Numbered from the stretch's first letter, positions 25,001 to 32,454 are shown. The stretch: 33,149 bases of DNA from an uncultured Oscillospiraceae bacterium (GCA_910587995.1 CAJUNS010000029.1:1-33149); one strand, 5' to 3'. Made by a program: numbers and translations. Notes: generated from the sequence alone by a model not told the origin.

Positions 25001-25093
25001 TCCGGCAGCTGCGGACCCCAGCTGATGAAGAAGTACCAGATGAACGATGAAAAATTTTCTTTCCATTTCCGCCTGACACCCTCTTGCAAGTAA
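22064..25093 (+). CDS. lacZ: Beta-galactosidase, GH2 LacZ type
   Basis: This cytoplasmic enzyme hydrolyses terminal beta-galactosides such as lactose. The 1009 residues match the five-domain LacZ form: sugar-binding jelly roll, immunoglobulin-like domain, TIM barrel, second Ig-like domain and the C-terminal Bgal_small_N domain (RAPTDNDQY and RFGVRMFLP segments). The acid/base is Glu433 (LGNESGWGPN) and the nucleophile Glu523 (LCEYIHAMGNGPGD). There is no signal peptide, so substrate must be imported; no transporter is in the window. GAAAGGA precedes the ATG. It is monocistronic, with its own promoter and a hairpin after the stop. Confidence 0.96.
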   Translation: MDQLPARYHEDPHALHVGTEPNRSYYIPLGPDGQPKALALSGQWSFRYFESFLDAVDGEGRLCLDEALMEPIPVPSCWQNHGYGRHMYTNVRYPIPVDPPYVPDENPCGLYHRYFDLSKAAGSRFFLNFEGVDSCFYLWVNGSFVGYSQVSHSTSEFEVTKFLCDGPNSITVLVLQWCDGTYLEDQDKLRMSGIFRDVYILERPQAFLRDFFVKESFAGDFSQADLTVELTLEGDAQASAALYAPDGSLVGECAPSGESLSFHIGAPELWNAESPKQYKLVLSCGGETIEQKVGLRKIEVKDGVVLLNGTAIKFRGVNRHDSDPVTGYTINLEQAVRDLLLMKQHNVNAIRTSHYPNAPWFPQLCSEYGFYVIAEADLESHGNANKLGAYSMENYSDAAADPQFMEAIVDRTQRNVMRDKNCASVVSWSLGNESGWGPNTEAAGRWAKDYDPSRLLHYENCYIYHTGYEPDFSMLDLYSRMYTPTEEAELPWPGKEVNIPSYFKGAELDKAWEGRRPPFMLCEYIHAMGNGPGDPEDYQQLIMRHDGFAGGFVWEWCDHAVYGGQTPDNRPIYRYGGDHEEFPHDGNFCMDGLVYPDRTPHTGLKEFKNVVRPIRARQAEGKEGVFILHNYRDFTNAQDFAALRYEAMTNGEIVAGGDLEMPSIAPHGEAEITVPGLPSTGLSAVTFFYEARHDGPFFAAGHELGFDQILLSQEAPALPALSKEAVEVSQCRRFVTVSGPKFKYQFSKSTGLFREMCFENKNILTRPMEWNVYRAPTDNDQYVNPKWTEAGYDRPTVKVYSANGEACPEGGAVITCHLGIAALTVAPFVDVTATWTIDSEGRVDCQLEGRRDSRFPYLPRFGVRMFLPKAFQKAGYFGYGPFESYADKHRASRLGVFHSTVDRMVEHYLKPQENGSHYGCRWANVSTGRYTLIAEAPQGFSMNLSPYTQEELAKKTHDHELEPCGETVFCLDYKMSGVGSGSCGPQLMKKYQMNDEKFSFHFRLTPSCK

Positions 25094-25112
25094 GAGATTT
25101 TTAGGCTATAAT
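25084..25112 (+). promoter_or_regulatory. Candidate promoter overlapping the lacZ stop codon
   Basis: TTGCAA (25084-25089), 17 bases, perfect TATAAT (25107-25112). A transcript would start near 25119, directly before the hairpin at 25125-25150, and could run to the RNHCP gene at 25369. It may be fortuitous. Confidence 0.4.
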
Positions 25113-25124
25113 GGATAGAAGAAG

Positions 25125-25155
25125 TGCGGCCGGTATCAGCACCGGCCGCATTTCT
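25125..25155 (+). terminator. Hairpin after lacZ
   Basis: A perfect 10-base stem TGCGGCCGGT / ACCGGCCGCA with loop ATCAGC is followed by TTTCTC. It begins 32 bases past the lacZ stop. The U-tract is short, so termination may be partial. Confidence 0.65.
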
Positions 25156-25253
25156 CATAAAAGCGGAAAGCCATGGCGTTGGCGGCGGAGGCGCCCTTGG
25201 GTTTTCCACCGCGTTTTTTAGAAATTGCTTTATAGAAAAGGAGCTTGTGTTTT

Positions 25254-25283
25254 ATGATGAGTAAGAAGGATGAAGCGGTATAG
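25254..25283 (+). CDS. Candidate nine-codon leader peptide or gene remnant
   Basis: ATG ATG AGT ... encodes MMSKKDEAV and stops at TAG. A good AAAAGGAG lies 10 bases upstream. It sits in the otherwise gene-free stretch 25151-25368 before the RNHCP gene. It could be a leader peptide, the 5' remnant of a deleted gene, or chance. Confidence 0.25.
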   Translation: MMSKKDEAV

Positions 25284-25368
25284 CCGGGAGGTTTGCCGCA
25301 AATAAAAAAACAAACAAATGGTGGCAAACATCCTCCCAATGAACCGGCACATCTCAGGAGGATACCAC

Positions 25369-25794
25369 TTGAACCGAGAAAACAAACGGAAAAAGTACGA
25401 AAAAGGCTACTACCAGAACCACCCCTGCAACGACAGCTTTACCTGCAAATGCTGCGGCCGCCTTGTCACCCCCGAGGCCGCTGGAAGCCAGCACCGCAAC
25501 CACTGCCCCAACTGTTTGACAAGCCTGCATGTGGACAACGAGCCCGGCGACCGGGCGGCGGACTGCGGCGGGCTGATGGACCCGGTAGGGGTCTGGGTGC
25601 GGAAAAACGGCGAGTGGGCCATCATCCACCGCTGCCGGCGCTGCGGGCATTTAAGCTCCAACCGGGTGGCGGCGGACGACAACCCCATGAAGCTGATGTC
25701 CATTGCCATGCGGCCCCTGGCCCAGCCGCCCTTTCCCATTGAGCGCATTGAGGAAATGACCCAGCTTATGGCTGGAGACGGAACGCTGGGGTAA
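25369..25794 (+). CDS. RNHCP-domain zinc-ribbon protein
   Basis: The predicted start is the TTG at 25369, because a perfect AGGAGG lies 7 bases upstream; an in-frame ATG at 25318 has no ribosome binding site. The 141 residues contain the signature RNHCPNCLTS that gives the family its name. Two CxxC pairs occur in the front half (CKCC, CPNC) and another in CRRCG further on, giving probable zinc binding. The rest includes the conserved DPVGVWVRKNGEW and CGHLSSNRVAADDNP blocks. The family is widespread in firmicutes and actinobacteria, but its biochemical role is unknown; resemblance to zinc-ribbon RNA-binding proteins is only suggestive. It stands between lacZ and a sugar isomerase-like gene on the same strand. 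Confidence 0.88.
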   Translation: MNRENKRKKYEKGYYQNHPCNDSFTCKCCGRLVTPEAAGSQHRNHCPNCLTSLHVDNEPGDRAADCGGLMDPVGVWVRKNGEWAIIHRCRRCGHLSSNRVAADDNPMKLMSIAMRPLAQPPFPIERIEEMTQLMAGDGTLG

Positions 25795-25897
25795 GCCCTC
25801 CGCGGCTGGCGGCCTTTGCGCTTTTTTCCCATGGGACCCAAGCGCGGCCCGTTTGACCACGCGCCGCGTTCAACATATAAAACAAGGAGGACTTTTT

Positions 25898-26806
25898 ATG
25901 AAACTTGGCATCATTATGCCCCCAAAGCCGGAAAGCTTTGACCGGGCAAAGGAACTGGGGCTGGACTTTGTGGAGTTTGACTGCAACCCCACCGACTTCT
26001 TCGGAGTCCCCACCGCGGACCTGCTGGCCGCCAAGGACGAGCTGAAGGCCGCCAGTGAGCGCACCGGCGTGGAAGTGGGCGCGGTAGGCCGCTGGGCCAG
26101 CCATATTCTGGACGAGAACGGCAATGTGGTGCAGGAAGAGTGGGAGAACGTGAAAAGCGTCATCGACTTTGGCGCCCACCTGGGAGCCAAGCACTACCTG
26201 TGCAGCTGCAACTACGTCCAGGGCATCTCCTATTATAAGAATATTACCGCCGCCATCCAGGTGCTTAACGACATTGTGGCCTATGCCAAGGACCACGGCA
26301 TGGAGACCGCCATTGTCAACTGCATGATGGGCGACAACTACATCCGCACCCCGGAGCAGTGGAAGCTGGTCCTCAGCGAAGTGCCGGGCCTGGGTATTAA
26401 GTACGACCCCTCCCACAGCTTTGTCCATGGCGGCGAGAAGGGCGCGTATCTCAGCGAGGGGATGCAGTGGGGCTCCCACTTCAAGTACTGCCACGTCAAG
26501 GGCGTTATTCAGCGGGGCGATTCCCACGAGGCCGACCACTGGGCCCTGCGGGACATGATTGTTAAGCATCCCGAGCTTAAGGACGAGCTTATGCCCGGCG
26601 GCTTTGGCGGCGACCCGGACTACGACAACCCTCCGGCGGGCATCGACGTGATCAACTGGCGGGCCTTCTTCGCCATCCTCTATAAGTACGGCTATGACGG
26701 TTATTTGGCCATTGAGCCCCACTCCTCCACCTGGACCGGCGAGAAGGGCGAAAAGGGCGTAAAATACACCATCAAGTACATCCGCGACCTGATGATTTTG
26801 GACTAA
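25898..26806 (+). CDS. Sugar phosphate isomerase/epimerase-like TIM barrel protein
   Basis: The 302 residues fit the xylose isomerase-like TIM barrel family (AP_endonuc_2 fold; IolE/IolI, tagatose epimerase and relatives). The ATG at 25898 has AAGGAGG 7 bases upstream. Acidic and histidine metal ligands can be seen in order: VEFDCNP near the start, KYDPSHSF and HFKYCHVKG in the middle and YLAIEPHSSTW near the C-terminus. Substrate is unknown; the neighbouring galactosidase suggests sugar use but does not prove it. Terminated by a GC hairpin with T5 shortly after the stop. Confidence 0.86.
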   Translation: MKLGIIMPPKPESFDRAKELGLDFVEFDCNPTDFFGVPTADLLAAKDELKAASERTGVEVGAVGRWASHILDENGNVVQEEWENVKSVIDFGAHLGAKHYLCSCNYVQGISYYKNITAAIQVLNDIVAYAKDHGMETAIVNCMMGDNYIRTPEQWKLVLSEVPGLGIKYDPSHSFVHGGEKGAYLSEGMQWGSHFKYCHVKGVIQRGDSHEADHWALRDMIVKHPELKDELMPGGFGGDPDYDNPPAGIDVINWRAFFAILYKYGYDGYLAIEPHSSTWTGEKGEKGVKYTIKYIRDLMILD

Positions 26807-26832
26807 ACCGTTTTCACAATACCCAGCAGGAA

Positions 26833-26858
26833 GGGACCGCCCCGCGCGGCCCCTTTTT
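26833..26858 (+). terminator. Terminator after the isomerase-like gene
   Basis: Arms GGGACCGC (26833-26840) and GCGGCCCC (26846-26853), one mismatch, with a 5-base loop, are followed by TTTTT. It sits in the 66-base convergent gap with spoIIE. Confidence 0.75.
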
Positions 26859-26872
26859 GCTTTTCTCCGGGC

Positions 26873-29206
26873 CTATTGCAGCACCAGCACCAGGGCGGTC
26901 ACATCGTCCTCGTGGCCGTCGGCCCGCCGCTTCCGGGCCTCCTCGGTAATCTGCTGGGCCAGCAGGTTGGGGTTCTCGTCCTCCTCCCAGGCCATCACCA
27001 GGTCCACCAGCCACTCGCAGCCCGAGGCCACCACCCCGTCGGACACCATTACCACCAGGTCCCCGCTGTTCAGGTCCCGCTGGTAGCTGGCAAACTCCAC
27101 CCCCGGCATAATGCCCACCGGTACGCTGGAGGCCTCAATCACCTCGCTGCGCCGCCCCCGGCGCACAACGGTGCAGGCCGCCCCGGCCTTGCGGAACTCC
27201 GTGCGCCCGGTAAACAGGTCCACGCAGGCCACGTCCATGGTGGCCAGCGACTCGTCTCCCGACTTGGCCAACAGGGCCGAGTTCACGGTTTGCAGCATGC
27301 TGTCAAAGCCGATGCCCGCTTTTAAAAGGCTTTCCGCCATAGCCGAGGTCATGGCCCCGTCCACCGCCGCCCGGCCCCCGGTGCCCATACCATCGCTGAG
27401 CACGGCGATCAGCCGCCCGCCGCCATCATAAAACACATTGGTGCTGTCTCCGCAAAAGGCCCCGCCGCCCGCGCAGTATTGGGAGAAGCCCCGGCCCACC
27501 TCCAAAAGGGGGCGCTGGCACATCTGGATGCGGCAGCGGTCTTCGGCGGTGCTGACGCAGGGGGGCGAAAACACCCGCCCGCAGGCGGCGGAAATCTCCC
27601 GGGTAAAGGCCGACCGGTTCAGCCGCTTCTGGCGCTCCCGGCCGATCTCCGCCTCAATGGTCATGCGCCCATACTTGTCCACCCGGCAGCAGACCTCCAA
27701 GGGGGTTACCCCGTTTTCCCGCAGAATGCCCGCCACCCGCTGGGCGGCCTCCTCATCAAAACGCTCATACAGGGAGAACTCCCCGGCCATCTCCTCCAAA
27801 ATGCCCGCCGTGGTCCGAAAATGCTCCTCCACCACCTCCCGCACCTGGGCGGTCCGCAGCTCGGCGGACTCCTTCAGCAGGTAACGGGCATAGTTCTTGT
27901 TTACCTCGTCCCGCATCTCCCCGGCCCGGCAGCAGCGGTCCGAAAACTCTTTGGTGAAGTCGCAGGTTTCCAGCCGCTCCTTTTCCTTCAGCGCCTGGGA
28001 GAGCTGGGCAAAGTTTTCCAAGGTCTGGTCCTTATATTTACGCCAGCACACCGTACCCAAGGCGCAGCCCGCGCACACGGTCTCCGTGGCCTTGTTATAG
28101 ACTCCCTGCAAATTGGGGGCGCATACGGTGCTCAGCTTTTTGCTGATCTCCTCCACCGAGGCGGAGACGCTGTTCAGGGCCTGGGCGGCGCAGCGCAGCC
28201 GCAGCACAATGTTTCCCCGCAGGGCCCCGCCAGAGAGGGAATCCGCCCGCAGGCCGAACAGCTCGCCGATGCGGCGGCTTTTAGGCAAAAACATATAGAA
28301 TACCGTGGCCGCCGCCACCTCCACCGCCCCGGTGAGGATCTGCGTGTTGCCGGACCCCACCTGCAAGGAGGCCACGCCGTGGGAGATGACAAAGGCAATG
28401 GCAGCGGCGGTCTTCCCCATGGGCGCGAAGACGCCGGCCATAAGCCCCCCCAGCCCATAGGCACCGGATAAGTAAGAAAGCCCCGCCGTGGACAAGCCCT
28501 GCACAGCCCCCGCCGCCACCCCGGCCACCGCGCCCCCAGAGATGCCGCCCGCCCGGGCGCAGGTGAGCACCAGCAGCACCATCATCACCCGGCCGGCGGA
28601 GACGCCCATTACGCTGATCTGGGAGAAGCTGAGCACCCCCAGGCCTAGGCTCACGGTCAGGGCGGTTAAATCGCCGCTGTCGTACAGGCCCGGCCGGGGC
28701 AGCCCCTCCTGACCGGCCAGAATGCCGGAGGTCCGGCTTAAAAAGTAGGCGCTGCCCGCTCCCAAAAAGGACTCCGCTACATACAGCGCCGCCGTATAGC
28801 TGATGGAGCCGTTGAGGAACACCATGGTCATGCCGGTCAGCAGCAGGGGCAGAAAAGCCGCGCCCGGGGCAAAAAGCGGGTGGCTGTTCACGCTTTTCAG
28901 CTCGGAGAGGGACCAGCGGATGGCCGTGACCGCCACCAGCGCCGCCGCGTAGCGCACCGGCACATACACCGGCGAGGGCAGCAGATAACCCAGAAACGCC
29001 CCCAGCGCACCGGCCCACAGCCCCTCCCGGGGGACGCTGGCCGCCGCCGCCACGCCAAAGGGGGCATACTTGCCGAACATCAGCCCGCGGGAGCACACCA
29101 GCCCGGCCAGAAAGCTTCCCGCCATAACCAGCAGCTTCCGGGCTTGTCCGGTATGCAGGGCCTCCGCCAGCCGAAACAGAGATTGTTTGAATTTCGTCAT
29201 TTCCAT
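26873..29206 (-). CDS. spoIIE: Stage II sporulation protein E (PP2C-type phosphatase)
   Basis: SpoIIE sits at the polar septum and dephosphorylates the anti-anti-sigma factor SpoIIAA, which frees sigma-F in the forespore. The 777 residues show the known layout: about ten membrane helices (residues 25-310), a central regulatory region (about 320-560) with a cysteine cluster (CAGCALGTVCW) and a C-terminal PPM/PP2C phosphatase domain. Mn-binding motifs include LSDGMGTG near 605, VMVSDGVV and HEDDVTALVL at the end. The GAGGCGG ahead of the ATG is a loose ribosome binding site. It is monocistronic and convergent with the isomerase-like gene. Confidence 0.96.
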   Translation of the reverse strand: MEMTKFKQSLFRLAEALHTGQARKLLVMAGSFLAGLVCSRGLMFGKYAPFGVAAAASVPREGLWAGALGAFLGYLLPSPVYVPVRYAAALVAVTAIRWSLSELKSVNSHPLFAPGAAFLPLLLTGMTMVFLNGSISYTAALYVAESFLGAGSAYFLSRTSGILAGQEGLPRPGLYDSGDLTALTVSLGLGVLSFSQISVMGVSAGRVMMVLLVLTCARAGGISGGAVAGVAAGAVQGLSTAGLSYLSGAYGLGGLMAGVFAPMGKTAAAIAFVISHGVASLQVGSGNTQILTGAVEVAAATVFYMFLPKSRRIGELFGLRADSLSGGALRGNIVLRLRCAAQALNSVSASVEEISKKLSTVCAPNLQGVYNKATETVCAGCALGTVCWRKYKDQTLENFAQLSQALKEKERLETCDFTKEFSDRCCRAGEMRDEVNKNYARYLLKESAELRTAQVREVVEEHFRTTAGILEEMAGEFSLYERFDEEAAQRVAGILRENGVTPLEVCCRVDKYGRMTIEAEIGRERQKRLNRSAFTREISAACGRVFSPPCVSTAEDRCRIQMCQRPLLEVGRGFSQYCAGGGAFCGDSTNVFYDGGGRLIAVLSDGMGTGGRAAVDGAMTSAMAESLLKAGIGFDSMLQTVNSALLAKSGDESLATMDVACVDLFTGRTEFRKAGAACTVVRRGRRSEVIEASSVPVGIMPGVEFASYQRDLNSGDLVVMVSDGVVASGCEWLVDLVMAWEEDENPNLLAQQITEEARKRRADGHEDDVTALVLVLQ

Positions 29207-29263
29207 CTGAACAACACCGCCTCAAGATAAAATTATGGAAACCCTTACGCGGGCAACGATGGA

Positions 29264-29297
29264 ATTATACATCGTAAAAAGAAAAATATCTGTCGTT
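29264..29297 (-). promoter_or_regulatory. Candidate Spo0A-type promoter of spoIIE
   Basis: On the minus strand a perfect TATAAT (29264-29269) has no good -35 at 17 bases, but ACGACA (29291-29296) lies 21 bases upstream and overlaps AACGACA, a 5-of-7 match to the reversed 0A box TTCGACA. Known spoIIE and spoIIG promoters of Bacillus have this long spacing and are activated by Spo0A. Confidence 0.5.
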
Positions 29298-29478
29298 TAT
29301 CCGATAAGAGAAAATGGGAGTTTCACGCTAAAAACCGGGGTTGGCGGAGAAGTCAAGAGGAAGCGGGCAGGGTATTGGCGAACAATTTTGGAAAGTTTTT
29401 ATGTAAATCACGAGAAGAGATTTGCGAAAAAGTCTTTCTTCTTTCCTCCCCTCTTTGTTTCCTTCTCCAAATCCCTCC

Positions 29479-29506
29479 TTGACTTTTACCCCCCTTGTGC
29501 TATAAT
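29479..29506 (+). promoter_or_regulatory. Sigma-A promoter of the alpha-galactosidase gene
   Basis: TTGACT (29479-29484), a 16-base spacer and a perfect TATAAT (29501-29506) stand about 55 bases before the start codon. The divergent gap 29207-29561 (355 bases) is AT-richer than the genes and holds this and the spoIIE promoter; no gene is supported in it. Confidence 0.75.
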
Positions 29507-29561
29507 TACCCCCAGAAGCTGACAAAAAATCCACCCCCATTCTTGAAAAGGAGCGCCTGCC

Positions 29562-31742
29562 ATGCCTATCTTCTACGACCCCCAAACCAAGCTCTTCCGG
29601 CTGGACACCAAAACCTCCTCCTATGCCTTTATGGTCTATGAGGAAAATTACCTGGTGCACCTCTATTACGGCCCCCGCGTCACCGACCAGGATTTGCAGC
29701 CCTTGATGTACCGGGGCTGGTACGACTCCCTCTCTCCCCGGAACCCCCAGGTCAGCGACCCCCGCTTTACCCTGGATGTGATCCCCCAGGAGTGCCCCGG
29801 AACCTCCACCGGCGACTTCCGCATTTCCGCCGCCGAGGCCCGCAACGCCGCTGGCAACACCGTCACGGACCTGCGCTATGTGGGCCACAGCATCACCCCC
29901 GGCAAACCCGCCCTGCCCGGCCTGCCCGCCACCTTTGCCCAGGAGGGCCAGGCCCAGACCCTGGAAATTGAAATGGCCGACCCCCTCACCGGCCTCAAGG
30001 CCTTTTTGCTCTACACGGTCTTCGAAAACCACGGGGCCATGGCCCGCAGCGTCCGCTTTGAAAACGCCGGAGGCCAGCCCCTGGACCTGGAGCGGGCCTA
30101 CAGCCTCTGCCTGGAGCTGCCCACCATGGATTACGACATGATCCACATGTACGGCCGCTGGGCCAAGGAAAACACCGTGGTGCGCCATCCCCTGCAGCAC
30201 GGCCTCCAGGCCATTCAGTCCAAGCGGGGCATGACCAGCCCCAACCACAACCCCTTTGTGGCCCTGGCCCGTCAGGACAGCGGCGAGGAGTACGGCCAGG
30301 TCATCGGCGTGAACCTGGTTTACAGCGGCAACTTTGCCATGGAGATTGAGGTAGACACCCCCGGCTGCCCCCGGCTGCTGGCGGGCATCAACCCCAGCAC
30401 CTTCCGCTGGCGTCTGGCCCCTGGCGAGAGCTTCCAGGCTCCCGAGGCGGTGATGGTCTTCTCGGAAGAGGGCCTGGGCGCTATGAGCCGGGACTTCCAC
30501 AAGCTCTACCTGGACCACCTTTCCCGCAGCCAATGGACCAAGAAAAAGCGGCCCATCCTCATCAACGACTGGGAGGCTGCGGTGTTCGACTTTGACGACC
30601 AGCTGCTGGTGGAGTTCGCCCAGGAAGCCGCCAAGCTGGGCGTGGAAATGCTGGTCATGGACGACGGCTGGTTCGGGGCCCGCAACAACGACCGGGCCGG
30701 GCTGGGCGACTGGCAGGTGAACGAGCAGAAGCTCAAGGGCGGCCTTTCGCACCTGATTGAGCGGGTGAACGCGGCGGGGCTCAAGTTCGGCATCTGGTAT
30801 GAGCCCGAAATGGTGAACCCGGACAGCGGCCTGTACCGGGCCCATCCCGATTGGATCATCCAGGCGCCGGGCCGGAACAAATCTCTCAGCCGCAACCAGT
30901 GCGTGCTGGACATGACCCGCCAGGAGGTCCGGGACAACATCTTCCAGCAGATGTACGATGTGATCTCCCAGAACAAAATCGACTACATTAAGTGGGACTG
31001 CAACCGGCACATCACCGAGGCCGGCAACGCTGTGCTGCCCCCCGAGCGCCAGGGCGAGTTCTTCCACCGCTATGTGCTGGGCGTGTATGAGCTGATGGAC
31101 CGCGTCACCACCGCCTTCCCCCACATTCTTCTGGAGAACTGTTCCAGCGGCGGGGCCCGCTTTGACCCGGGCATGCTCTATTACTCCCCCCAAATCTGGA
31201 CCAGCGACTGCACCGACCCCATCGAGCGGCTGACCATTCAGTTTGGCGCGTCCCTGTGCTATCCTCCGGCCAGCATGGGGGCCCATGTTTCCGCCAGCTC
31301 CCGCACCGGCTTTGCCACCAAGGGCAATGTGGCCCTTATGGGCAGCCACGGCTTTGAGCTGGACCCCCGCAAGCTTACCGAAGAAGAAAAGGCCATTGCC
31401 AAGGCCCAAGTGGCGGACTATCACAAATACTACGACCTGACCCACTATGGCGACCTGTATCGCCTCACCGACCCGGCGGTAGACCCCTTTGTGTGCGACT
31501 GGCAGTTCGTCAGCCCAGACAAAAAGGAAGTTCTGTTTACCCGGGTGGTGATGCGCCGTCCGGAAAATCTGTATCAGGTCCGCCGCCTGCGGGGCCTGGA
31601 CCCGGAGAAGGTCTATGTGGACGAGGAAACCGGCCGCAAGTACTCCGGCGCCCTGCTGATGCACGCGGGCCTGGACCTCTCCCAGCCCTGGCCCGGCCCA
31701 GCCGATGGCAGCAGCGTCCTAAAACACTTTACCGCGGAGTGA
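29562..31742 (+). CDS. Alpha-galactosidase, GH36
   Basis: This cytoplasmic retaining enzyme cleaves alpha-1,6-galactosides such as melibiose and raffinose. The 726 residues show an N-terminal beta-sandwich, a TIM barrel beginning at ILINDWEAAVFDFDD, and a C-terminal beta domain. The nucleophile is Asp479 (IKWDCNRHI) and the acid/base Asp549 (WTSDCTDPIERL); the substrate-binding MDDGWFGARNND is also clear. Length fits the tetrameric group I bacterial enzymes (AgaA/RafA-like). There is no signal peptide. AAAGGAG precedes the ATG. It is monocistronic with its own promoter; with LacZ it would let the cell use both anomers of galactosides. Confidence 0.96.
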   Translation: MPIFYDPQTKLFRLDTKTSSYAFMVYEENYLVHLYYGPRVTDQDLQPLMYRGWYDSLSPRNPQVSDPRFTLDVIPQECPGTSTGDFRISAAEARNAAGNTVTDLRYVGHSITPGKPALPGLPATFAQEGQAQTLEIEMADPLTGLKAFLLYTVFENHGAMARSVRFENAGGQPLDLERAYSLCLELPTMDYDMIHMYGRWAKENTVVRHPLQHGLQAIQSKRGMTSPNHNPFVALARQDSGEEYGQVIGVNLVYSGNFAMEIEVDTPGCPRLLAGINPSTFRWRLAPGESFQAPEAVMVFSEEGLGAMSRDFHKLYLDHLSRSQWTKKKRPILINDWEAAVFDFDDQLLVEFAQEAAKLGVEMLVMDDGWFGARNNDRAGLGDWQVNEQKLKGGLSHLIERVNAAGLKFGIWYEPEMVNPDSGLYRAHPDWIIQAPGRNKSLSRNQCVLDMTRQEVRDNIFQQMYDVISQNKIDYIKWDCNRHITEAGNAVLPPERQGEFFHRYVLGVYELMDRVTTAFPHILLENCSSGGARFDPGMLYYSPQIWTSDCTDPIERLTIQFGASLCYPPASMGAHVSASSRTGFATKGNVALMGSHGFELDPRKLTEEEKAIAKAQVADYHKYYDLTHYGDLYRLTDPAVDPFVCDWQFVSPDKKEVLFTRVVMRRPENLYQVRRLRGLDPEKVYVDEETGRKYSGALLMHAGLDLSQPWPGPADGSSVLKHFTAE

Positions 31743-31747
31743 TTTGG

Positions 31748-31821
31748 CCTCCGGCGGTCAACTTCTTGAAAGAGGCTTCTTACCAATCTTTAAGAACTTT
31801 TGCATGGCCGCTGTTGGGCGG
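31748..31821. repeat. Degenerate copy of the dispersed hairpin repeat
   Basis: CCTCCGGCGG, a weak hairpin (CTTCTTGAAAGAGG), CTTTAAGAACTTTT and GCCGC...GGGCGG occur in the same order as at 9699-9778. The block starts 5 bases after the alpha-galactosidase stop, again between convergent genes. Confidence 0.55.
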
Positions 31822-31840
31822 GAACTTTTGCATGGGCGCT
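31794..31840. repeat. Two 19-base direct repeats, 28-base period
   Basis: GAACTTTTGCATGGCCGCT (31794-31812) and GAACTTTTGCATGGGCGCT (31822-31840) differ at one base. They overlap the end of the hairpin repeat. The gene-free stretch 31743-32051 otherwise holds only the terminator. Confidence 0.75.
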
Positions 31841-31915
31841 CCAAAGGGGGCTTGATGAGAGGCCAGCGTGTCTTCACCAGGCGCTCAAAGGCGCGCTTGG
31901 GAAAATTACATAAAG

Positions 31916-31956
31916 AAAATGGATGGGACACTTTGAGGAGAGTCCCATCCATTTTT
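31916..31956. terminator. Bidirectional terminator between the alpha-galactosidase and DUF1540 genes
   Basis: A 14-base stem AAAATGGATGGGAC (31916-31929) / GTCCCATCCATTTT (31942-31955) with a 12-base loop has T-runs on both sides when read from either strand. It can end the galactosidase transcript (plus) and the DUF1540 transcript (minus). Confidence 0.82.
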
Positions 31957-32051
31957 GTTCCCCAAAGGGGAAAAGACGCGGCGGCGCCGCTTGTGCCGTT
32001 TCTCGTTAACGCGGTGCAAAAATCAGATCTGCCGGTTTTTCCCTGCGTTTC

Positions 32052-32384
32052 CTATACGCCCTGCTGGAAGGTGCAGCACTCGGTGCCGCTCTTAGAGGTC
32101 ACGTCCGAGCAGCAGCATCCCACGCAGACGCAGCCGGCCTCGCACTTGCAGTTGTTGTTGTAGGTGCAGCTGTGGGCCTTGCAGTCAATGGAAGTCTCCG
32201 CGCAAGCGCAGCCCTGGCTGGAAACCGCGTTCATGCCGGACTGGGACCGGGGCTCGTAAGACTCGCAGCAGGTTTGGCTGCTTTGGCGGGCGGCGGGGCC
32301 CTCCACCTTGATGCTGTCCAGGCAGCACAGGTCGTTTTCATTGTGGCGGCAGGAGGTCACTTGGCATTCCAAACGGTTTTTCAT
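32052..32384 (-). CDS. DUF1540 cysteine-rich protein
   Basis: The 110-residue cytoplasmic-type protein has 19 cysteines and two DUF1540-like units: LECQVTSCRHNENDLCC at the N-terminus, followed by SIKVEG, and a second unit IDCKAHSCTYNNNCKCEAG. The last 45 residues end in a CVCVGCCC cluster. DUF1540 proteins are common in Clostridia, with no proven function; metal binding or disulfide cross-linking is likely. GAGGGA stands 7 bases before the ATG. The upstream promoter looks like a forespore sigma-G type, so the protein may be made late in sporulation, perhaps as a spore coat or core component (inference). Confidence 0.88.
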   Translation of the reverse strand: MKNRLECQVTSCRHNENDLCCLDSIKVEGPAARQSSQTCCESYEPRSQSGMNAVSSQGCACAETSIDCKAHSCTYNNNCKCEAGCVCVGCCCSDVTSKSGTECCTFQQGV

Positions 32385-32424
32385 AGGAAAATCCCTCGCT
32401 TTGCGTTTTTTTAACGTGCGAGGC

Positions 32425-32454
32425 TAGTATGCCCGAAACGCGCTGGAGTATGTA
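32425..32454 (-). promoter_or_regulatory. Sigma-G/F-like sporulation promoter of the DUF1540 gene
   Basis: On the minus strand TACATA (32449-32454) is followed after 17 bases by CATACTA (32425-32431). This matches the forespore pattern (-35 near TGCATA, -10 CATNNTA) much better than the sigma-A consensus. The start would be near 32418, 34 bases before the ATG. Confidence 0.5.

Noticed and set aside
25136..25339. Minus-strand frame ending in ANAMAFRFYEKCGRC, which resembles an acetyltransferase C-terminus
   Set aside because: Only about 12 residues resemble a GNAT motif. The rest does not, there is no ribosome binding site, and the end falls in the lacZ terminator stem.
25853..25881. TTGACC-17-TATAAA promoter ahead of the isomerase-like gene
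   Set aside because: The start would fall at about 25888, inside the ribosome binding site (25884-25890), so it would not give a normal mRNA for this gene.
29235..29522. 95-residue plus-strand frame in the spoIIE/alpha-galactosidase gap
   Set aside because: It overlaps both divergent promoters, has no ribosome binding site and no coherent protein features.
29328..31664. 778-residue open frame on the minus strand opposite the alpha-galactosidase
   Set aside because: It is an antisense shadow of the GH36 gene, whose catalytic motifs are intact. It has no ribosome binding site or domain.
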